A stretch of 64,000 bases of DNA, taken from the NCBI RefSeq assembly GCF_013032855.1, contig NZ_WQDA01000004.1, positions 62,001 to 126,000 on the forward strand. Direction: 5' to 3'. Below the pieces are notes generated by a model. The model had not been told where the DNA came from. It ran no database searches and saw only the letters and a program-made list of their open reading frames with translations. Positions 8,860-18,713 of the stretch are shown here, piece by piece; position 1 is the stretch's first letter; every line of letters starts with the position of its first letter. The DNA comes from Ruegeria arenilitoris (lineage in GTDB: Bacteria; Pseudomonadota; Alphaproteobacteria; Rhodobacterales; Rhodobacteraceae). The position numbers and the translations under genes were made by a program.

Positions 8860-10704
8860 TCATTCGGTCGAGGGCTGCGTGAAGTTCGCCAGCCAAGGCC
8901 GTTCGACATCCATGCCCTGATACAGCGCATGCAGCAGCAGATGTGCCGTCACCGGGTCGGGGGCAAGGGGGCGTCGGTCCAGTCGTCCCTCCTTGACCGC
9001 CGTATCGGCGTCGAAGATCACCGCATCCTCTTTGATGGTGGTCAGCACCCGAAGCTGGGCCAGCGTTTCGGGGTTGACCGCGGTCGGGTCATCCGAAAGG
9101 ATCACGAAATCGGCCAGCTTACCCACTTCGATCGAGCCCTTCTGGTCTTCCTCGAAATGCTGCCATGCCGGCCAGATCGTCATGGCCTTGAGCGCTGTCA
9201 TCACATCGACCCGCTGGTGAGGGCCTAGGATGTCGCCCGACCTGGTGCGCCGGGTGACCGTTGCGGCCAGAACCCGCATGCTGTCGGGAAACGCTACAGG
9301 CGCGTCGTGATGCGTACCGAACATCATGCCGCGTTCGGTCACCCAGCCGGTCGGCGAGATGTTGTCGGCATTGACCGGCCCGACCGTGTGGTCGCGGTGC
9401 CAATCGCCCCAGTAGAAGGTGTGCATCGGAAACAGCGACGGGAACACGCCCAATCGTTTGAGGCTGGCCACCTGATCCTCGCGCAGGAACTGACCGTGCA
9501 CCAGAACCGGCCGGTTGCCCGGATCGCCATAGGTCAGCCGCGCCTCGTCGATGGCGGCGACCAGCATATCCGTGGCGCCCTCGCCATTGGAATGGGTCAG
9601 GATCTGGTGACCGTTCTCGAAACACCAGTTCACCGCATCCTGCAACTGCTCGCGCGTGATGGCGGCGTATCCGGCATAGCCGGGCGGGTAATCCCCGACC
9701 GGATCGTAGTAGGGCCGATCCCGCAGCGCGGTAAATCCTTGCGGCGAGCCGTCGATTGTCAGCTTGCACCCGCCGACTCGCACCCGGTCGGCATAGGTGC
9801 GCGAGGCGTCCGACGCGATGAAATCGCGCGATTCCAGAATGTCGGGAAAGGCCACGACGTCGATCGGAAGGTCGCCGTCCGCGGCCACCCGGCGCAGGGC
9901 CCGAACCACCGCGCCCGAGGAGCGTCCCTCTTGCGCGGTGGTGTAGCCAAAGCGCGCCCACATCCGGCTGCCGGCGCGCGCGAAAGTCTGCAGCCCGTCT
10001 TCGCCGACAGCGCCAAGCAGGGGCACCAAGGCGCCGAAGAATGCGTATTCCTCCAGCACGCCGTTCGGCTCGCCAGCTTCGTCTCTTCGGATCACGCCTC
10101 CGGGCGGGTTCTCGGTTTCTGCGGTGATCCCAGCCAGTTCAAGCGCCTTGGAATTGCCCACCCCCAGATGGCCCGATTGGTGGATGATCATGATCGGAAC
10201 ATCGCGCGAGACCGCGTCCAGCTCGGTACGCGTGGGGTGGCGCAGTTCGGCCAGTTGCGCGTTGTCATAGCCAAAGCCGATGATCATCCCCATCGCTTCG
10301 ACCGTGTCGTTATTGGCCTCGGCCCACGTGGACAACGCCGCCTGCAGGCTGGCAATGTCGGTGACCTTGCCATCCGGTGGGGCCAGCAGGTTCGCCGACA
10401 GGGCTTGCAAACCGCCCATGACGACGTGGCCGTGGCTGTCGACAAAACCGGGCAGCATCGCGCGCCCGTCCAGATCAAAGATCGTCGTGTCGTCGCCCTG
10501 ATGGCTGCGTATCTCGGCCAGTTCACCTGCTGCGATGATCCGCCCATCCCTGACCGCGACCGCCTGTACCGTGGGCCGGGCGTCATCGATCGTCAAAATC
10601 GGACCGCCGGTATAGATCGTGTCCGCGAGCTGTTGGGCCAAAGACATGTTGCCGAGGGTCAGACCCGCAGCAACGCTCACGGCAGACAGGGACAAAAGAC
10701 GCAT
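8860..10704 (-). CDS. Exported amidohydrolase (YtcJ-like, Amidohydro_3)
   Basis: A 614-residue metal-dependent hydrolase of the YtcJ-like amidohydrolase group. An N-terminal signal peptide (about residues 1-23, ending SLAQQ) suggests periplasmic location. Metal and active-site segments: LPGFVDSHGHVVMGG (HxH), a central lysine region KLTIDGSPQGFTALRD, LTHSNGEGATDM, VLVHGQFLRED, and a late Asp in HHDAPVAFPDSMR. Substrates of this group are mostly unknown amides or imides. The gene lies 96 bases after an amino-acid ABC ATPase gene on the same strand and 41 before the MtfA-like gene. Confidence 0.85.
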   Translation of the reverse strand: MRLLSLSAVSVAAGLTLGNMSLAQQLADTIYTGGPILTIDDARPTVQAVAVRDGRIIAAGELAEIRSHQGDDTTIFDLDGRAMLPGFVDSHGHVVMGGLQALSANLLAPPDGKVTDIASLQAALSTWAEANNDTVEAMGMIIGFGYDNAQLAELRHPTRTELDAVSRDVPIMIIHQSGHLGVGNSKALELAGITAETENPPGGVIRRDEAGEPNGVLEEYAFFGALVPLLGAVGEDGLQTFARAGSRMWARFGYTTAQEGRSSGAVVRALRRVAADGDLPIDVVAFPDILESRDFIASDASRTYADRVRVGGCKLTIDGSPQGFTALRDRPYYDPVGDYPPGYAGYAAITREQLQDAVNWCFENGHQILTHSNGEGATDMLVAAIDEARLTYGDPGNRPVLVHGQFLREDQVASLKRLGVFPSLFPMHTFYWGDWHRDHTVGPVNADNISPTGWVTERGMMFGTHHDAPVAFPDSMRVLAATVTRRTRSGDILGPHQRVDVMTALKAMTIWPAWQHFEEDQKGSIEVGKLADFVILSDDPTAVNPETLAQLRVLTTIKEDAVIFDADTAVKEGRLDRRPLAPDPVTAHLLLHALYQGMDVERPWLANFTQPSTE

Positions 10705-10800
10705 TCCGAACCTCCAGCAGCATATGGCAATGCGCTGGAGTCTAGCACGAAGTTGGCGTCCGGCCCGTGCAATGTTCAGTTGTCGATCCGACGTCGGCGT

Positions 10801-11532
10801 TCACTTGAGCGCGCGCGACAGGAATTGCCGTGTGTCGTCCTGCTGCGGGTGATCGAACAGCTGCTCGGGCGGGCCTTCCTCGACGATGCGGCCGTTCTGC
10901 AGGAAACACACCTTGTCGGCGGCCTGCCGGGCAAAGCCCATCTCGTGCGTGGCCATCACCATCGTCATGCCCTGCTGTTTGAGCATCAGCAGCACGTCCA
11001 GAACCTCGCCCACCAATTGCGGGTCCAGAGCCGAGGTAATCTCATCGAACAACATCACCTCGGGCTGCATGGCCAGGGCGCGCACGATGGCGACGCGCTG
11101 CTGCTGTCCACCAGATAGTTGGTCGGGATAGTTGTGCATCCGGTCGGCAAGCCCGAAGCGTTCGAACATCTCTTCGATCTGGGGCAGCAGCTCGGCGCGC
11201 GTGCGGCCGCGCACGCGGCGCGGCGCCAGCATCACGTTGTCCAGCGCCGTCATGTGCGGGAACAGGTTGAAGCTCTGGAACACGATGCCGATGCGCGCGC
11301 GCACCGATTGCGGATCCAGACCCGGCACCGAAATGTCGACCCCGTCCAGCAGAATCTCGCCATCCTCGATCGGTTCGAGCAGGTTGATACAGCGCAGAAC
11401 GGTGGATTTGCCCGCCCCCGAAGCGCCGATCAGGCAGACCATCTGCCCCTCGTCCACGGTCAGGTCGATGCCGTCGCAGACGGTGCGGTCGCCGAAGCGT
11501 TTGACGACGTTGCGCAGGTTCAGTTTCGACAT
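10801..11532 (-). CDS. Polar amino-acid ABC transporter ATP-binding protein
   Basis: Cytoplasmic ATPase of 243 residues, the usual size of GlnQ/HisP-type subunits. Walker A GASGAGKST near residue 35, VFQSFNLFPHMT Q-loop, LSGGQQQR signature, LFDEITSALDP Walker B and ATHEMGFARQ H-loop; the C-terminal DDTRQFL tail is typical of amino-acid importers. The ATG at 11532 is chosen because it begins the strand MSKLNLRNVVKRFG and overlaps the permease stop by one base; an open frame continues upstream but only as a shadow of the permease gene. Confidence 0.92.
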   Translation of the reverse strand: MSKLNLRNVVKRFGDRTVCDGIDLTVDEGQMVCLIGASGAGKSTVLRCINLLEPIEDGEILLDGVDISVPGLDPQSVRARIGIVFQSFNLFPHMTALDNVMLAPRRVRGRTRAELLPQIEEMFERFGLADRMHNYPDQLSGGQQQRVAIVRALAMQPEVMLFDEITSALDPQLVGEVLDVLLMLKQQGMTMVMATHEMGFARQAADKVCFLQNGRIVEEGPPEQLFDHPQQDDTRQFLSRALK

Positions 11533-12365
11533 CAACGCCGCTCCCTCATCTGCTTGGCCATAAGGTGGTCGGCATAGCGCGTCGCCGGGATGGTCACGAT
11601 CAGGAAGATGATCGCCGCGCCCACATAGGGCGTGAAATTGGCCAGCAGCGACTTGAACACGCCGGCCTGGCGGAAAATCTCGACCGGGCCGATGAAGCTG
11701 AGCAGCGACACGTCCTTTTGCAGCGCGATCAGCATGTTCATCTGCGACGGCACGACGTTGCGGACGGCCTGCGGCAGTACCACATCGCGCATAACCATAC
11801 CCTCGGTCAGGCCCAGCGACAGGGCGGCGGCGCGCTGACTGTGGTGTACGCTGTCGATGCCCGAGCGGAAAATCTCGGCCACATAGGCCGAATAGGTCAG
11901 GATCAGCGCCAGCGATCCCCAGATATAGGGCGAGTTCCATGGCCGGGTCAGGCCCAAGCCGGGAATGCCGAAGCCGATCAGATAGACGGTCAGGATCACG
12001 GGCACGCCACGGAAGATGTCGGTGAAAGCCGCGCCGAAGATGCGCAACGGGAACAGCGCGGGCGATTTGGTGTCGCGGGCCAGCGCGATCAGCAGCCCCA
12101 GCACAGCGATCGCCGGTGCCGACCAGGCAAAGATCATCACGTTGATCTTGAAGGCCTCGAGCAGCTTCGGGAAGGTCTTGACCAGGACTTCGCCGTTGAA
12201 AAAGCTCTGCTGGACCTTGGCCCAGCCCGGCGCCAACGGCACCAGCACGATCAGCGCAACGACGACCAGAACGGTGCTGGTCGCGGCGATCCGGATCGAC
12301 CGCCGCCGCTGCTGCGCCTCAAAAAGTTCGCGGCGGGTCGGGCCCGCCGTTCTGTTCTGTGTCAT
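11532..12365 (-). CDS. Amino-acid ABC transporter permease
   Basis: Inner-membrane permease of 277 residues in the HisM/GlnP group: a soluble N-terminus, a first membrane helix around residues 27-46 and four further helices. The family loop that contacts the ATPase is visible as AAALSLGLTEGMVMRDVVLPQA (here shortened to AALSLGLTEGM). It is a single permease, so it probably works as a homodimer. It begins one base after the binding-protein stop and ends overlapping the ATPase start. Confidence 0.9.
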   Translation of the reverse strand: MTQNRTAGPTRRELFEAQQRRRSIRIAATSTVLVVVALIVLVPLAPGWAKVQQSFFNGEVLVKTFPKLLEAFKINVMIFAWSAPAIAVLGLLIALARDTKSPALFPLRIFGAAFTDIFRGVPVILTVYLIGFGIPGLGLTRPWNSPYIWGSLALILTYSAYVAEIFRSGIDSVHHSQRAAALSLGLTEGMVMRDVVLPQAVRNVVPSQMNMLIALQKDVSLLSFIGPVEIFRQAGVFKSLLANFTPYVGAAIIFLIVTIPATRYADHLMAKQMRERR

Positions 12366-12366
12366 G

Positions 12367-13182
12367 TCACTTGATCAGCGGAACGCCCGTCGTGTCCTGC
12401 AGCCATTTGGCCTCGATCTCGGCCAGCTTGCCGCTTTCAGTCAGCGCGGCGATGGCCGCATCCACGCAGGATTTCAGCGGGTTGCCTTCCTCCATCAACA
12501 TGCCGAACTGGTCGGGGTTGTCGCCTTGATCGGCAGGGAACTGGCCAATCACCTTGGACCCTTCGATCATCACCGCGCTCAGGAACAGGGCGGTAGGCAG
12601 GTCGAACAGCGCGGCGTCGATCTGGTTGGCGGTCATGGCCGCGTTCACATCGGCATTGTCGCCATAGAGCAGCGGGTCCGCATCCGGCTGGATCACGCTG
12701 GCCAGTTTCGGCACTGCGGTGGTCGACCCGACCGCGCCCCATTGCAGGCCCTTCAGCGCCTCGAGCGTGGGCGGGGTTTCAACGGCGTTTGCGCTGACCA
12801 GAACCGCCATCGGCGCGGTGTAATAGGGGGCCGAGAAATCAACGACCTGATCGCGCTCGGGCGTGATCGAGTATTGCTGGATGTTCACGTCGAAATTCTT
12901 GGCGCCGGGCTGGATCGCCTCGTCAAAGGACGACCGGACCCAGACCACGTCATCCGCGGCAAAGCCCATCTCTTCGGCCACGGCATAGGCGACGGCGGCT
13001 TCAAAGCCCTGGCCGGATTCGGGCGCGTCGTCCATCACCCACGGGTAATAGGCCGGGTTTCCGGTGGCCACGGTGAACTTGCCCTCGGTCAGGGTCTTGC
13101 CCGCGGCGCAGTGCCCGTCCGCAAGGGCCGAAGTTGCGGTGAACGCAAGGGTTGCGGCCGCGATCGAAAGCATCTTGGACAT
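12367..13182 (-). CDS. Amino-acid ABC transporter substrate-binding protein
   Basis: Periplasmic binding protein of 271 residues in the SBP_bac_3 group. Signal peptide at residues 1-23 (MSKMLSIAAATLAFTATSALA). Family segments: YYPWVMDD, FEAAVAYAVAEEMGF, the NVQQYSIT-like NIQQYSITPERDQVVDFS and YYTAPMAVLV. Start ATG 13182 has AGGAG ten bases upstream; the frame stays open further but would bury the signal peptide. First gene of the importer operon; the ligand is not evident from sequence. No hairpin separates it from the permease, unlike the other ABC operons in this window. Confidence 0.9.
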   Translation of the reverse strand: MSKMLSIAAATLAFTATSALADGHCAAGKTLTEGKFTVATGNPAYYPWVMDDAPESGQGFEAAVAYAVAEEMGFAADDVVWVRSSFDEAIQPGAKNFDVNIQQYSITPERDQVVDFSAPYYTAPMAVLVSANAVETPPTLEALKGLQWGAVGSTTAVPKLASVIQPDADPLLYGDNADVNAAMTANQIDAALFDLPTALFLSAVMIEGSKVIGQFPADQGDNPDQFGMLMEEGNPLKSCVDAAIAALTESGKLAEIEAKWLQDTTGVPLIK

Positions 13183-13287
13183 GGATCTGGGTCTCCTGTT
13201 GGGAATGTCGGGCCCACGGTAGTGTTGCCCGCCGACCCTGTCCAGTTGGTCGCGGTCTATGCCAGACACCGCAAGAAGTTCAAGCCG

Positions 13288-14703
13288 TCACGCGGGTGGA
13301 ATGTTGTGGTTCACCCGGAACAGGTTGCCGGGATCGTACCGCCCCTTGATGCGCGACAGCTGCGTGGCATTTGCCCCGTAGGCGCCGGACAGGTGATCGG
13401 CCTCGTCCGCTGGCATGAAATTGACATAGGCACTGCCGGTTGCATGCGGCGTCATGCGATCATAGAGCGCACGCGCCCAGGCGATGCAGGTGTCATCCTT
13501 GGCCGGATCTTCCCAACGGGTGTGCACGTTCATGATGAAATGGGCCGAGCGTTGGGGATAGGCTGTCGCCGCAGCCTCGACCCGGGCCATCGCACCGCCG
13601 ACATGGGCAATGAACACCTCGCAGGACGGGTCCGGAAGGGTCGAGATACTGTCCAGAAGCCCTGTGATTGCATCCGCGGGCAGGGCATCAAAATCGTGGC
13701 TTTTCCAATAGTTTCTTGCGCCGGGGGTCAGCAGGGGGTCAAAAGCGGCTTGCCAGTCGACGAAGGCGTGCGGCGAGATCACGTCCACGATCGGGTCCCC
13801 GAGGGCGCGCAGCGGCTCCATCGCGGCTTCGCCGTTTTCGATGGGCCCGGCATAGCAGGCGGCAAAGATCAGCACCTCGCGCCCGTGCCAGTCTTCGGGA
13901 AGGAAGGGCAGGGGAGGGGCCTTGCGCATCACCGTCCAGACCGTCAGCTCGTCAGGCGCAGTGTCAGCGATCCGCGCGTATTCGGGCAGCAGGGCGGGGC
14001 CCTGCTCGATCGGATGCACCACAAGGCCGGACAGCACCTGCGGCCCCAGCGGGTGCAGACGGAACTCGAACGAGGTAACCACGCCGAAATTGCCGCCACC
14101 GCCGCGAATGGCCCAGAACAGGTCCGGGTGGCTGCTTTCCGACGCGGTCACGATCGAGCCATCGGCCAGAACAACCTCGGCCGAGATCAGGTTGTCGATG
14201 GTCATGCCGAACTTGCGCGTTGTCCAGCCAAAGCCGCCGCCCAGTGTCAGCCCGGCGATCCCGGTGGTCGAGTTGATGCCCGTCGGAATCACCAACCCGT
14301 GCGCCTGCGTCTCTCTGTCAACGTCACCCAGAACCGCGCCCGGCGCCACACGCGCGGTGCGCGCTTTCGGGTCGACATGCACCGATTTCATCTGCGACAG
14401 GTCCAGCATCACCGCATCATCGGCTACCGCATGTCCGGCGATCTGGTGACCGCCCGATCGGACGGACATGATCAGCCCTGCCTCGCGCACGAAATTCACG
14501 GCCTTTTGCACATCGCTGGCCCCGAGCGCCCGGATCACAAAGCCGGGTTTGCGGTCGACGATGCTGTTCCAGGTGGTGCGGGCACTATCGTATTCGGGGC
14601 TGCTGGGAAGAAAGACGGATCCACGCAGCGACGCGTCCAAAGCGTCCAGCGCTTCTTGGTCCACGGTTTTGGTGCTGCCGTTCAGCGTTATCAGGTCAAA
14701 CAT
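13288..14703 (-). CDS. FAD-linked oxidoreductase (berberine bridge/6-hydroxynicotine oxidase type)
   Basis: A 471-residue flavoprotein with an N-terminal PCMH-type FAD domain and a C-terminal BBE segment (SAYVNFMPADEADH, YGANATQLSRIKGRYDPGNLF). The motif RSGGHQIAGHA near residue 84 carries the histidine that is 8-alpha-linked to FAD in this family. The position of the second covalent link (cysteine) is occupied by PTGINSTTGIAG, without Cys, so the flavin should be singly attached. No signal peptide. It is 105 bases downstream of the DUF4242 gene. The oxidised substrate is not predictable. Confidence 0.88.
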   Translation of the reverse strand: MFDLITLNGSTKTVDQEALDALDASLRGSVFLPSSPEYDSARTTWNSIVDRKPGFVIRALGASDVQKAVNFVREAGLIMSVRSGGHQIAGHAVADDAVMLDLSQMKSVHVDPKARTARVAPGAVLGDVDRETQAHGLVIPTGINSTTGIAGLTLGGGFGWTTRKFGMTIDNLISAEVVLADGSIVTASESSHPDLFWAIRGGGGNFGVVTSFEFRLHPLGPQVLSGLVVHPIEQGPALLPEYARIADTAPDELTVWTVMRKAPPLPFLPEDWHGREVLIFAACYAGPIENGEAAMEPLRALGDPIVDVISPHAFVDWQAAFDPLLTPGARNYWKSHDFDALPADAITGLLDSISTLPDPSCEVFIAHVGGAMARVEAAATAYPQRSAHFIMNVHTRWEDPAKDDTCIAWARALYDRMTPHATGSAYVNFMPADEADHLSGAYGANATQLSRIKGRYDPGNLFRVNHNIPPA

Positions 14704-14808
14704 GATCAGTCCTCCAGATCAGGTGGACAGGTTTCCTGCGGTGCTGCCTCGGGCAATGGGTTGCGCGCCCCATTCGAGCGAAGGGCGCGCAATGCAAATT
14801 TGGTCGTG

Positions 14809-15066
14809 TCAGGCGAAGATGCCGGGATCGATCCGATCAACTGGCGTGATGACGTCAGCCGGAATGTTCAGACGCTTTGCCGCCTTGCGTAGGCTTTCCG
14901 CGTCCGGCGCCTCGTATAGACAATAGGTTTTTCGCTTGTCCGCGCTCAGGAACGAGAAAATCCACTCGATCCCTTCTTCGTCGTTGATTTCCTTGATCTT
15001 TACCTTGTCATCGTCGCCAAGCTCAAGCTGTTCGGCGAAGTTCCGTTCGATGATGTACCTTGGCAT
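14809..15066 (-). CDS. DUF4242 protein (SCO4226-like nickel-binding fold)
   Basis: Small soluble protein of 85 residues starting MPRYIIERNF, the standard opening of DUF4242. The family has a ferredoxin-like fold; one Streptomyces member (SCO4226) binds nickel. Here the segment WIFSFLSADKRKTYCLYEAP contains the single cysteine and the acidic C-terminal region ends in PVDRIDPGIFA. It lies 30 bases after the cyclase gene and before the FAD oxidase on the same strand, so the three are probably one transcription unit. Function is unknown; metal binding is by family analogy only. Confidence 0.8.
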   Translation of the reverse strand: MPRYIIERNFAEQLELGDDDKVKIKEINDEEGIEWIFSFLSADKRKTYCLYEAPDAESLRKAAKRLNIPADVITPVDRIDPGIFA

Positions 15067-15096
15067 TATGCACCCCCCTGCGCATGTGCTCGGAGT

Positions 15097-18000
15097 CTAA
15101 GACGCGGATCCTTCAAGTTTTGACCTAAGGGAAACCATACCCAATTCCCGGGCAGTTGCCAACGCTTCGGCCTCAAGCGACAGGGCCGAGCGCAGATCCT
15201 GAGCGCGACCGCGACGGCGAAGAGCCCAGGCGCGCGCGGCATTGCTGTGGGCGATCCACGGCGGTGCGGCCATCGCTGTGTCCACTTGGATCGCGGTTTC
15301 GAACAGCTCGTCGGCGGTGTCCCAATCACCCAACACGGCGGACAGGGCTCCCAGCCGCCGGGCCGCGGATCCGGTGCAGACGGTTGTCGCGCCGGCCGTG
15401 ATCGTCAGGTCCCTATAGGGCAGCAGCTTGTCGATCAGCGTTTGGGCATGGTGCGTGTTCTCGACCGCGACGCAGATATCCGCCAGATAGGACAGGGTGG
15501 TCGAGTACATCGCGTCCTGCGGCAGGTCAAAACCGGTGTCCGCGATCTCATTGAGAATACGCTCGGCGGGCTCGCGAAACCCCAGTTCGGCGGCTATCAG
15601 GCCGAATCCGGGTTTCCAGCTGGTTTCGCCGGGGCTGTCGGACATGAGCCGCTTGATCACAGGGGCCACTTCATGCAACCGGGCCTGCTCGCGCCGGATG
15701 GTGAACATCTGAACGCCGTAGACACCCTCGACATGGGCGCCGTGTGTCTGCCGCCCGATTTTGACGGCTTCGCTCGCATAGGTCTCGGCGCGTTCGAAAT
15801 CGCCATCCAGTATGGCCACCATTGCACGGGCATGGATCTGGACCCAGTACAACTGTCGGTGGTTGTCCTTGTCCGAAATCTCGGTCAGCAGTTTCAACGA
15901 GGTGTCGACCAACTGGCGGTCCGCCATCTCGGCACCGACAAACAGGCTGAGGGTACGGTCGCGACCCTGATCGATGTTTCCAAGCTTTTCCGCCACTTCG
16001 TGCATGGATTCGAGGTTCTTGCGCCAGTTCAGCCGATCTTCGCCCTGGCGCGCCACGAAGGGAGCGCCGAAGCGGGTCATCATGACGGCGAACCGGGATT
16101 TGTGATCGCCCAGCCGGGCGGCCAGTTCCATGCATTGCTGGCCATATTTAGTGCCCTCGGCAAAGTCGCCGATGAACATGTAGGCGCGGGCGATCTGGGC
16201 CATCAGACGACACCGCCGAACCTCATCTGTCGGCGGCAGGCTGTCCAATGCCTCGAAGCACAGGCTGATCGCCTGGCCGTGCCGTTGACCGGCCATCATG
16301 CATGAATCGGCGAAGTGATGCGCCGCGTCGGCAGCAAGGTCCGTCTGGCCTGAGTGCCGGGCGGCGTCCGAGGCTTCCTTCAGTTTGGCGATTCCTTCCG
16401 GCAACCTGCCTGCGCTGTCGTAGCTGCGCCCAAGCAGCAGGTTTCCAACGATCGTCTGAGGGCTTTTTTCGTCGCCGAGTTTTTGCGCGGCCTTCAGGGT
16501 TTCCGTCGCATTGGCCAGGGCTTCCTGACTGGCCGACCGTGACAGGGCCATTTCTGTCGCCGCGCGCCACCGGTCATAGGCGGCAGCCCAGTCTTCGGCC
16601 TCGGTCAGGTGCCGGGCGGCCAACTCGGGGCGTCGTTCAATCTCGGCCGACCGCAACTGCATCAGCGCGCGGGCGACATTGGCGTGTTGGGCCTTGCGCG
16701 TGCTGCTGAGCATGGACTGATAGGCGGTGTCCCTGATCAATGCATGGCGGAATACATAGTGCCCTTTGTGGTGCCCGCTTTCAAAGACCAGTCCAGCGCG
16801 ACACAGCTCAGCCAGACAAGTGTCGAGCTCTGCCGGGGCTTCCGGCATCGACGCGGCAAGCAGAGCCGGTTCGAACTCGCGCCCGATAACCGACGCGGCA
16901 AGAGCCGTTTGTTTGGCGTCGGGCGATACGGCGTCCAACCGGGCCATCAACGCTCCGCTGAGGGACGCGGGCACGTTCACACCGACCCCGCCGGTTTCGT
17001 GTATGGCGCGGGTCAGTTCCTCGACAAAAAGCGGCACGCCGTCGGTTTTGTCGACAATCAGGTCGACCAATTCCGGATCCGGATCGCGTCCCGAGACACG
17101 TTGCACCAGATGGGCGACCTGCTCGGCATCAAGACGCCCTAGGTGCAGGGTTTGCACATGGCTGTCCCCTTCGGTCTTCTGCATTTCCCAGCCGGGGCGA
17201 TGCGTGATCACGATCAGAAGGGGAAGGTCGACGCACAACGCTTTGAAACGATCCAGCAACGCGTGGGTCGAGGCGTCGATCCAATGGGCATCCTCGACAA
17301 ACAGGATGACCGGACGTTGGACGGCCCGGGCCTTTACCGTGGTGATCAGCGCTTGGATCGTCAGGTCTCGCTGTTCCTGGGGCGACAGTTGCAGGACCTG
17401 CTGGGCCAAGGTGCTGCGCGGGGCGACCAAAGCGGCGAAGGCAGGTAGAACAAGGTCCAGATCCAGTCCTTGCCGCTGGGCCAGCATGGCGTGAACACTC
17501 TCCTGCACCCTGTCGTCGTCAAAATCCGGGTCGACGCCCGCATCCTGTGAAATCCGTTCGGCAACCGGGTGAAACGGGCTGCTGGTCAGATAGGGTGAGC
17601 AGTTCAGTCTGATGATGTCGGCCTGATGGACCACGCTTTCGTCCTGCAGAAACTCCTCGATCAGGCGCGACTTGCCGATTCCCGCTTCACCTGACAGCAG
17701 GACCACTTCGCCTTTGCCGTCCTGCGCGTGTTTCCAGGATTGCAGAAGGATGCCCTTTTCAAAACTGCGGCCGATCAGGAACCCGTGGGCTCCATCCCCG
17801 CGAACCGCATGGAACCGGCTTTCGGCGCTGCGCTCACCCATGACCTGAACCAGGTCGTGCGCGACATCGAAGCCTTTCAGGGGCACGCTGCCCAAGGATG
17901 AAACCTCGAACACGCCATCCAACGACCCTGTCAGGTCTGCACGGGGCATGACGACGGCGTTTGCCGGGGCTTTTTCCTGCAACCTGGCGGCCAAGTTCAA

Positions 18001-18657
18001 CACCGGTCCGGTCATGGCCCCTTCTTCGAACGAGTTTTCACCGATCGCATCACCGACAACCACGTCGCCGCTGGCGATGCCGATGCGCACGGCGAGCGGG
18101 GTTCCGTCGGGCGTCGTCATCTGCCGGACCCTTCGCACGGCTTCGAGACCAGCTTTGACGGCCCGAATGGCGTGATCCTCATAGGCGCGGGGCCACCCGA
18201 AAAAGACCAGCAGCCCGTCGCCAAGGTATTTGGCGACATATCCTCCATACCGGCTGACGGCACCTGCGACGGAATCCTGGTATCGCTGCAACAGGATCCG
18301 CATGTCTTCGGGGTCGATCCGGTTGGTCAATTCGGTCGAGCCGACGAGATCGGCAAAAAAGACCGTCAGATGGCGCCGCTCGGCCGGAGCGCGCGACGGT
18401 TGCCCATCCGTGTCGGGCCGTATTTCGGCTGCGGCTGCTGCGATGTCAGATGTTGGCTGCTCGGGCGTTTGTTCATCAGACAGGACGCGGGCGGCAGCCA
18501 GAATGACCTTGCGGTGTCCGAGGCTGACTCCAAGCTCTCGGAGATCGTCATTGGTCAGCAGAGGCAATACGCGTGCATCAACGTCATTTTCCGCAAAGGT
18601 CTCTGCGTATTGGCCCAGACCAAGATCGTTCAGCCATGTTTTGACCGTGAACCCCAT
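15097..18657 (-). CDS. SAM domain-adenylate/guanylate cyclase-ATPase-TPR signalling protein
   Basis: A 1186-residue multidomain protein. Residues 1-62 form a SAM-type helical domain (WLNDLGLGQYAETFAEND). Residues about 95-270 are a class III nucleotide cyclase: metal aspartates D103 (FADLVGST) and D147 (YLGDGLL), K143, and N221/R225 (GPVLNLAARLQ), so it looks catalytically competent. A Walker A GEAGIGKS at 323-330 opens an AAA/AfsR-like ATPase domain with Walker B VILFVEDAHWID. The last 500 residues are helical TPR-like repeats. No membrane segment. It probably makes cAMP or cGMP under control of its ATPase/TPR part. Confidence 0.9.
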   Translation of the reverse strand: MGFTVKTWLNDLGLGQYAETFAENDVDARVLPLLTNDDLRELGVSLGHRKVILAAARVLSDEQTPEQPTSDIAAAAAEIRPDTDGQPSRAPAERRHLTVFFADLVGSTELTNRIDPEDMRILLQRYQDSVAGAVSRYGGYVAKYLGDGLLVFFGWPRAYEDHAIRAVKAGLEAVRRVRQMTTPDGTPLAVRIGIASGDVVVGDAIGENSFEEGAMTGPVLNLAARLQEKAPANAVVMPRADLTGSLDGVFEVSSLGSVPLKGFDVAHDLVQVMGERSAESRFHAVRGDGAHGFLIGRSFEKGILLQSWKHAQDGKGEVVLLSGEAGIGKSRLIEEFLQDESVVHQADIIRLNCSPYLTSSPFHPVAERISQDAGVDPDFDDDRVQESVHAMLAQRQGLDLDLVLPAFAALVAPRSTLAQQVLQLSPQEQRDLTIQALITTVKARAVQRPVILFVEDAHWIDASTHALLDRFKALCVDLPLLIVITHRPGWEMQKTEGDSHVQTLHLGRLDAEQVAHLVQRVSGRDPDPELVDLIVDKTDGVPLFVEELTRAIHETGGVGVNVPASLSGALMARLDAVSPDAKQTALAASVIGREFEPALLAASMPEAPAELDTCLAELCRAGLVFESGHHKGHYVFRHALIRDTAYQSMLSSTRKAQHANVARALMQLRSAEIERRPELAARHLTEAEDWAAAYDRWRAATEMALSRSASQEALANATETLKAAQKLGDEKSPQTIVGNLLLGRSYDSAGRLPEGIAKLKEASDAARHSGQTDLAADAAHHFADSCMMAGQRHGQAISLCFEALDSLPPTDEVRRCRLMAQIARAYMFIGDFAEGTKYGQQCMELAARLGDHKSRFAVMMTRFGAPFVARQGEDRLNWRKNLESMHEVAEKLGNIDQGRDRTLSLFVGAEMADRQLVDTSLKLLTEISDKDNHRQLYWVQIHARAMVAILDGDFERAETYASEAVKIGRQTHGAHVEGVYGVQMFTIRREQARLHEVAPVIKRLMSDSPGETSWKPGFGLIAAELGFREPAERILNEIADTGFDLPQDAMYSTTLSYLADICVAVENTHHAQTLIDKLLPYRDLTITAGATTVCTGSAARRLGALSAVLGDWDTADELFETAIQVDTAMAAPPWIAHSNAARAWALRRRGRAQDLRSALSLEAEALATARELGMVSLRSKLEGSAS

Positions 18658-18713
18658 TGACGGATCATGCGTGGTTGCAATTCGTCAATCAAGCGTGAGG
18701 AATAAACTTTACA

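Noticed and set aside
9307..11118. A 603-codon plus-strand open frame opposite the amidohydrolase
   Set aside because: It mirrors the amidohydrolase gene in composition and has no recognisable domain or ribosome site.
12016..14892. A 958-codon open frame on the plus strand, antisense to the amino-acid ABC and FAD oxidase genes
   Set aside because: It crosses several well-supported minus-strand genes, shows no family motifs, and such long antisense frames are common in GC-rich codon-biased DNA.
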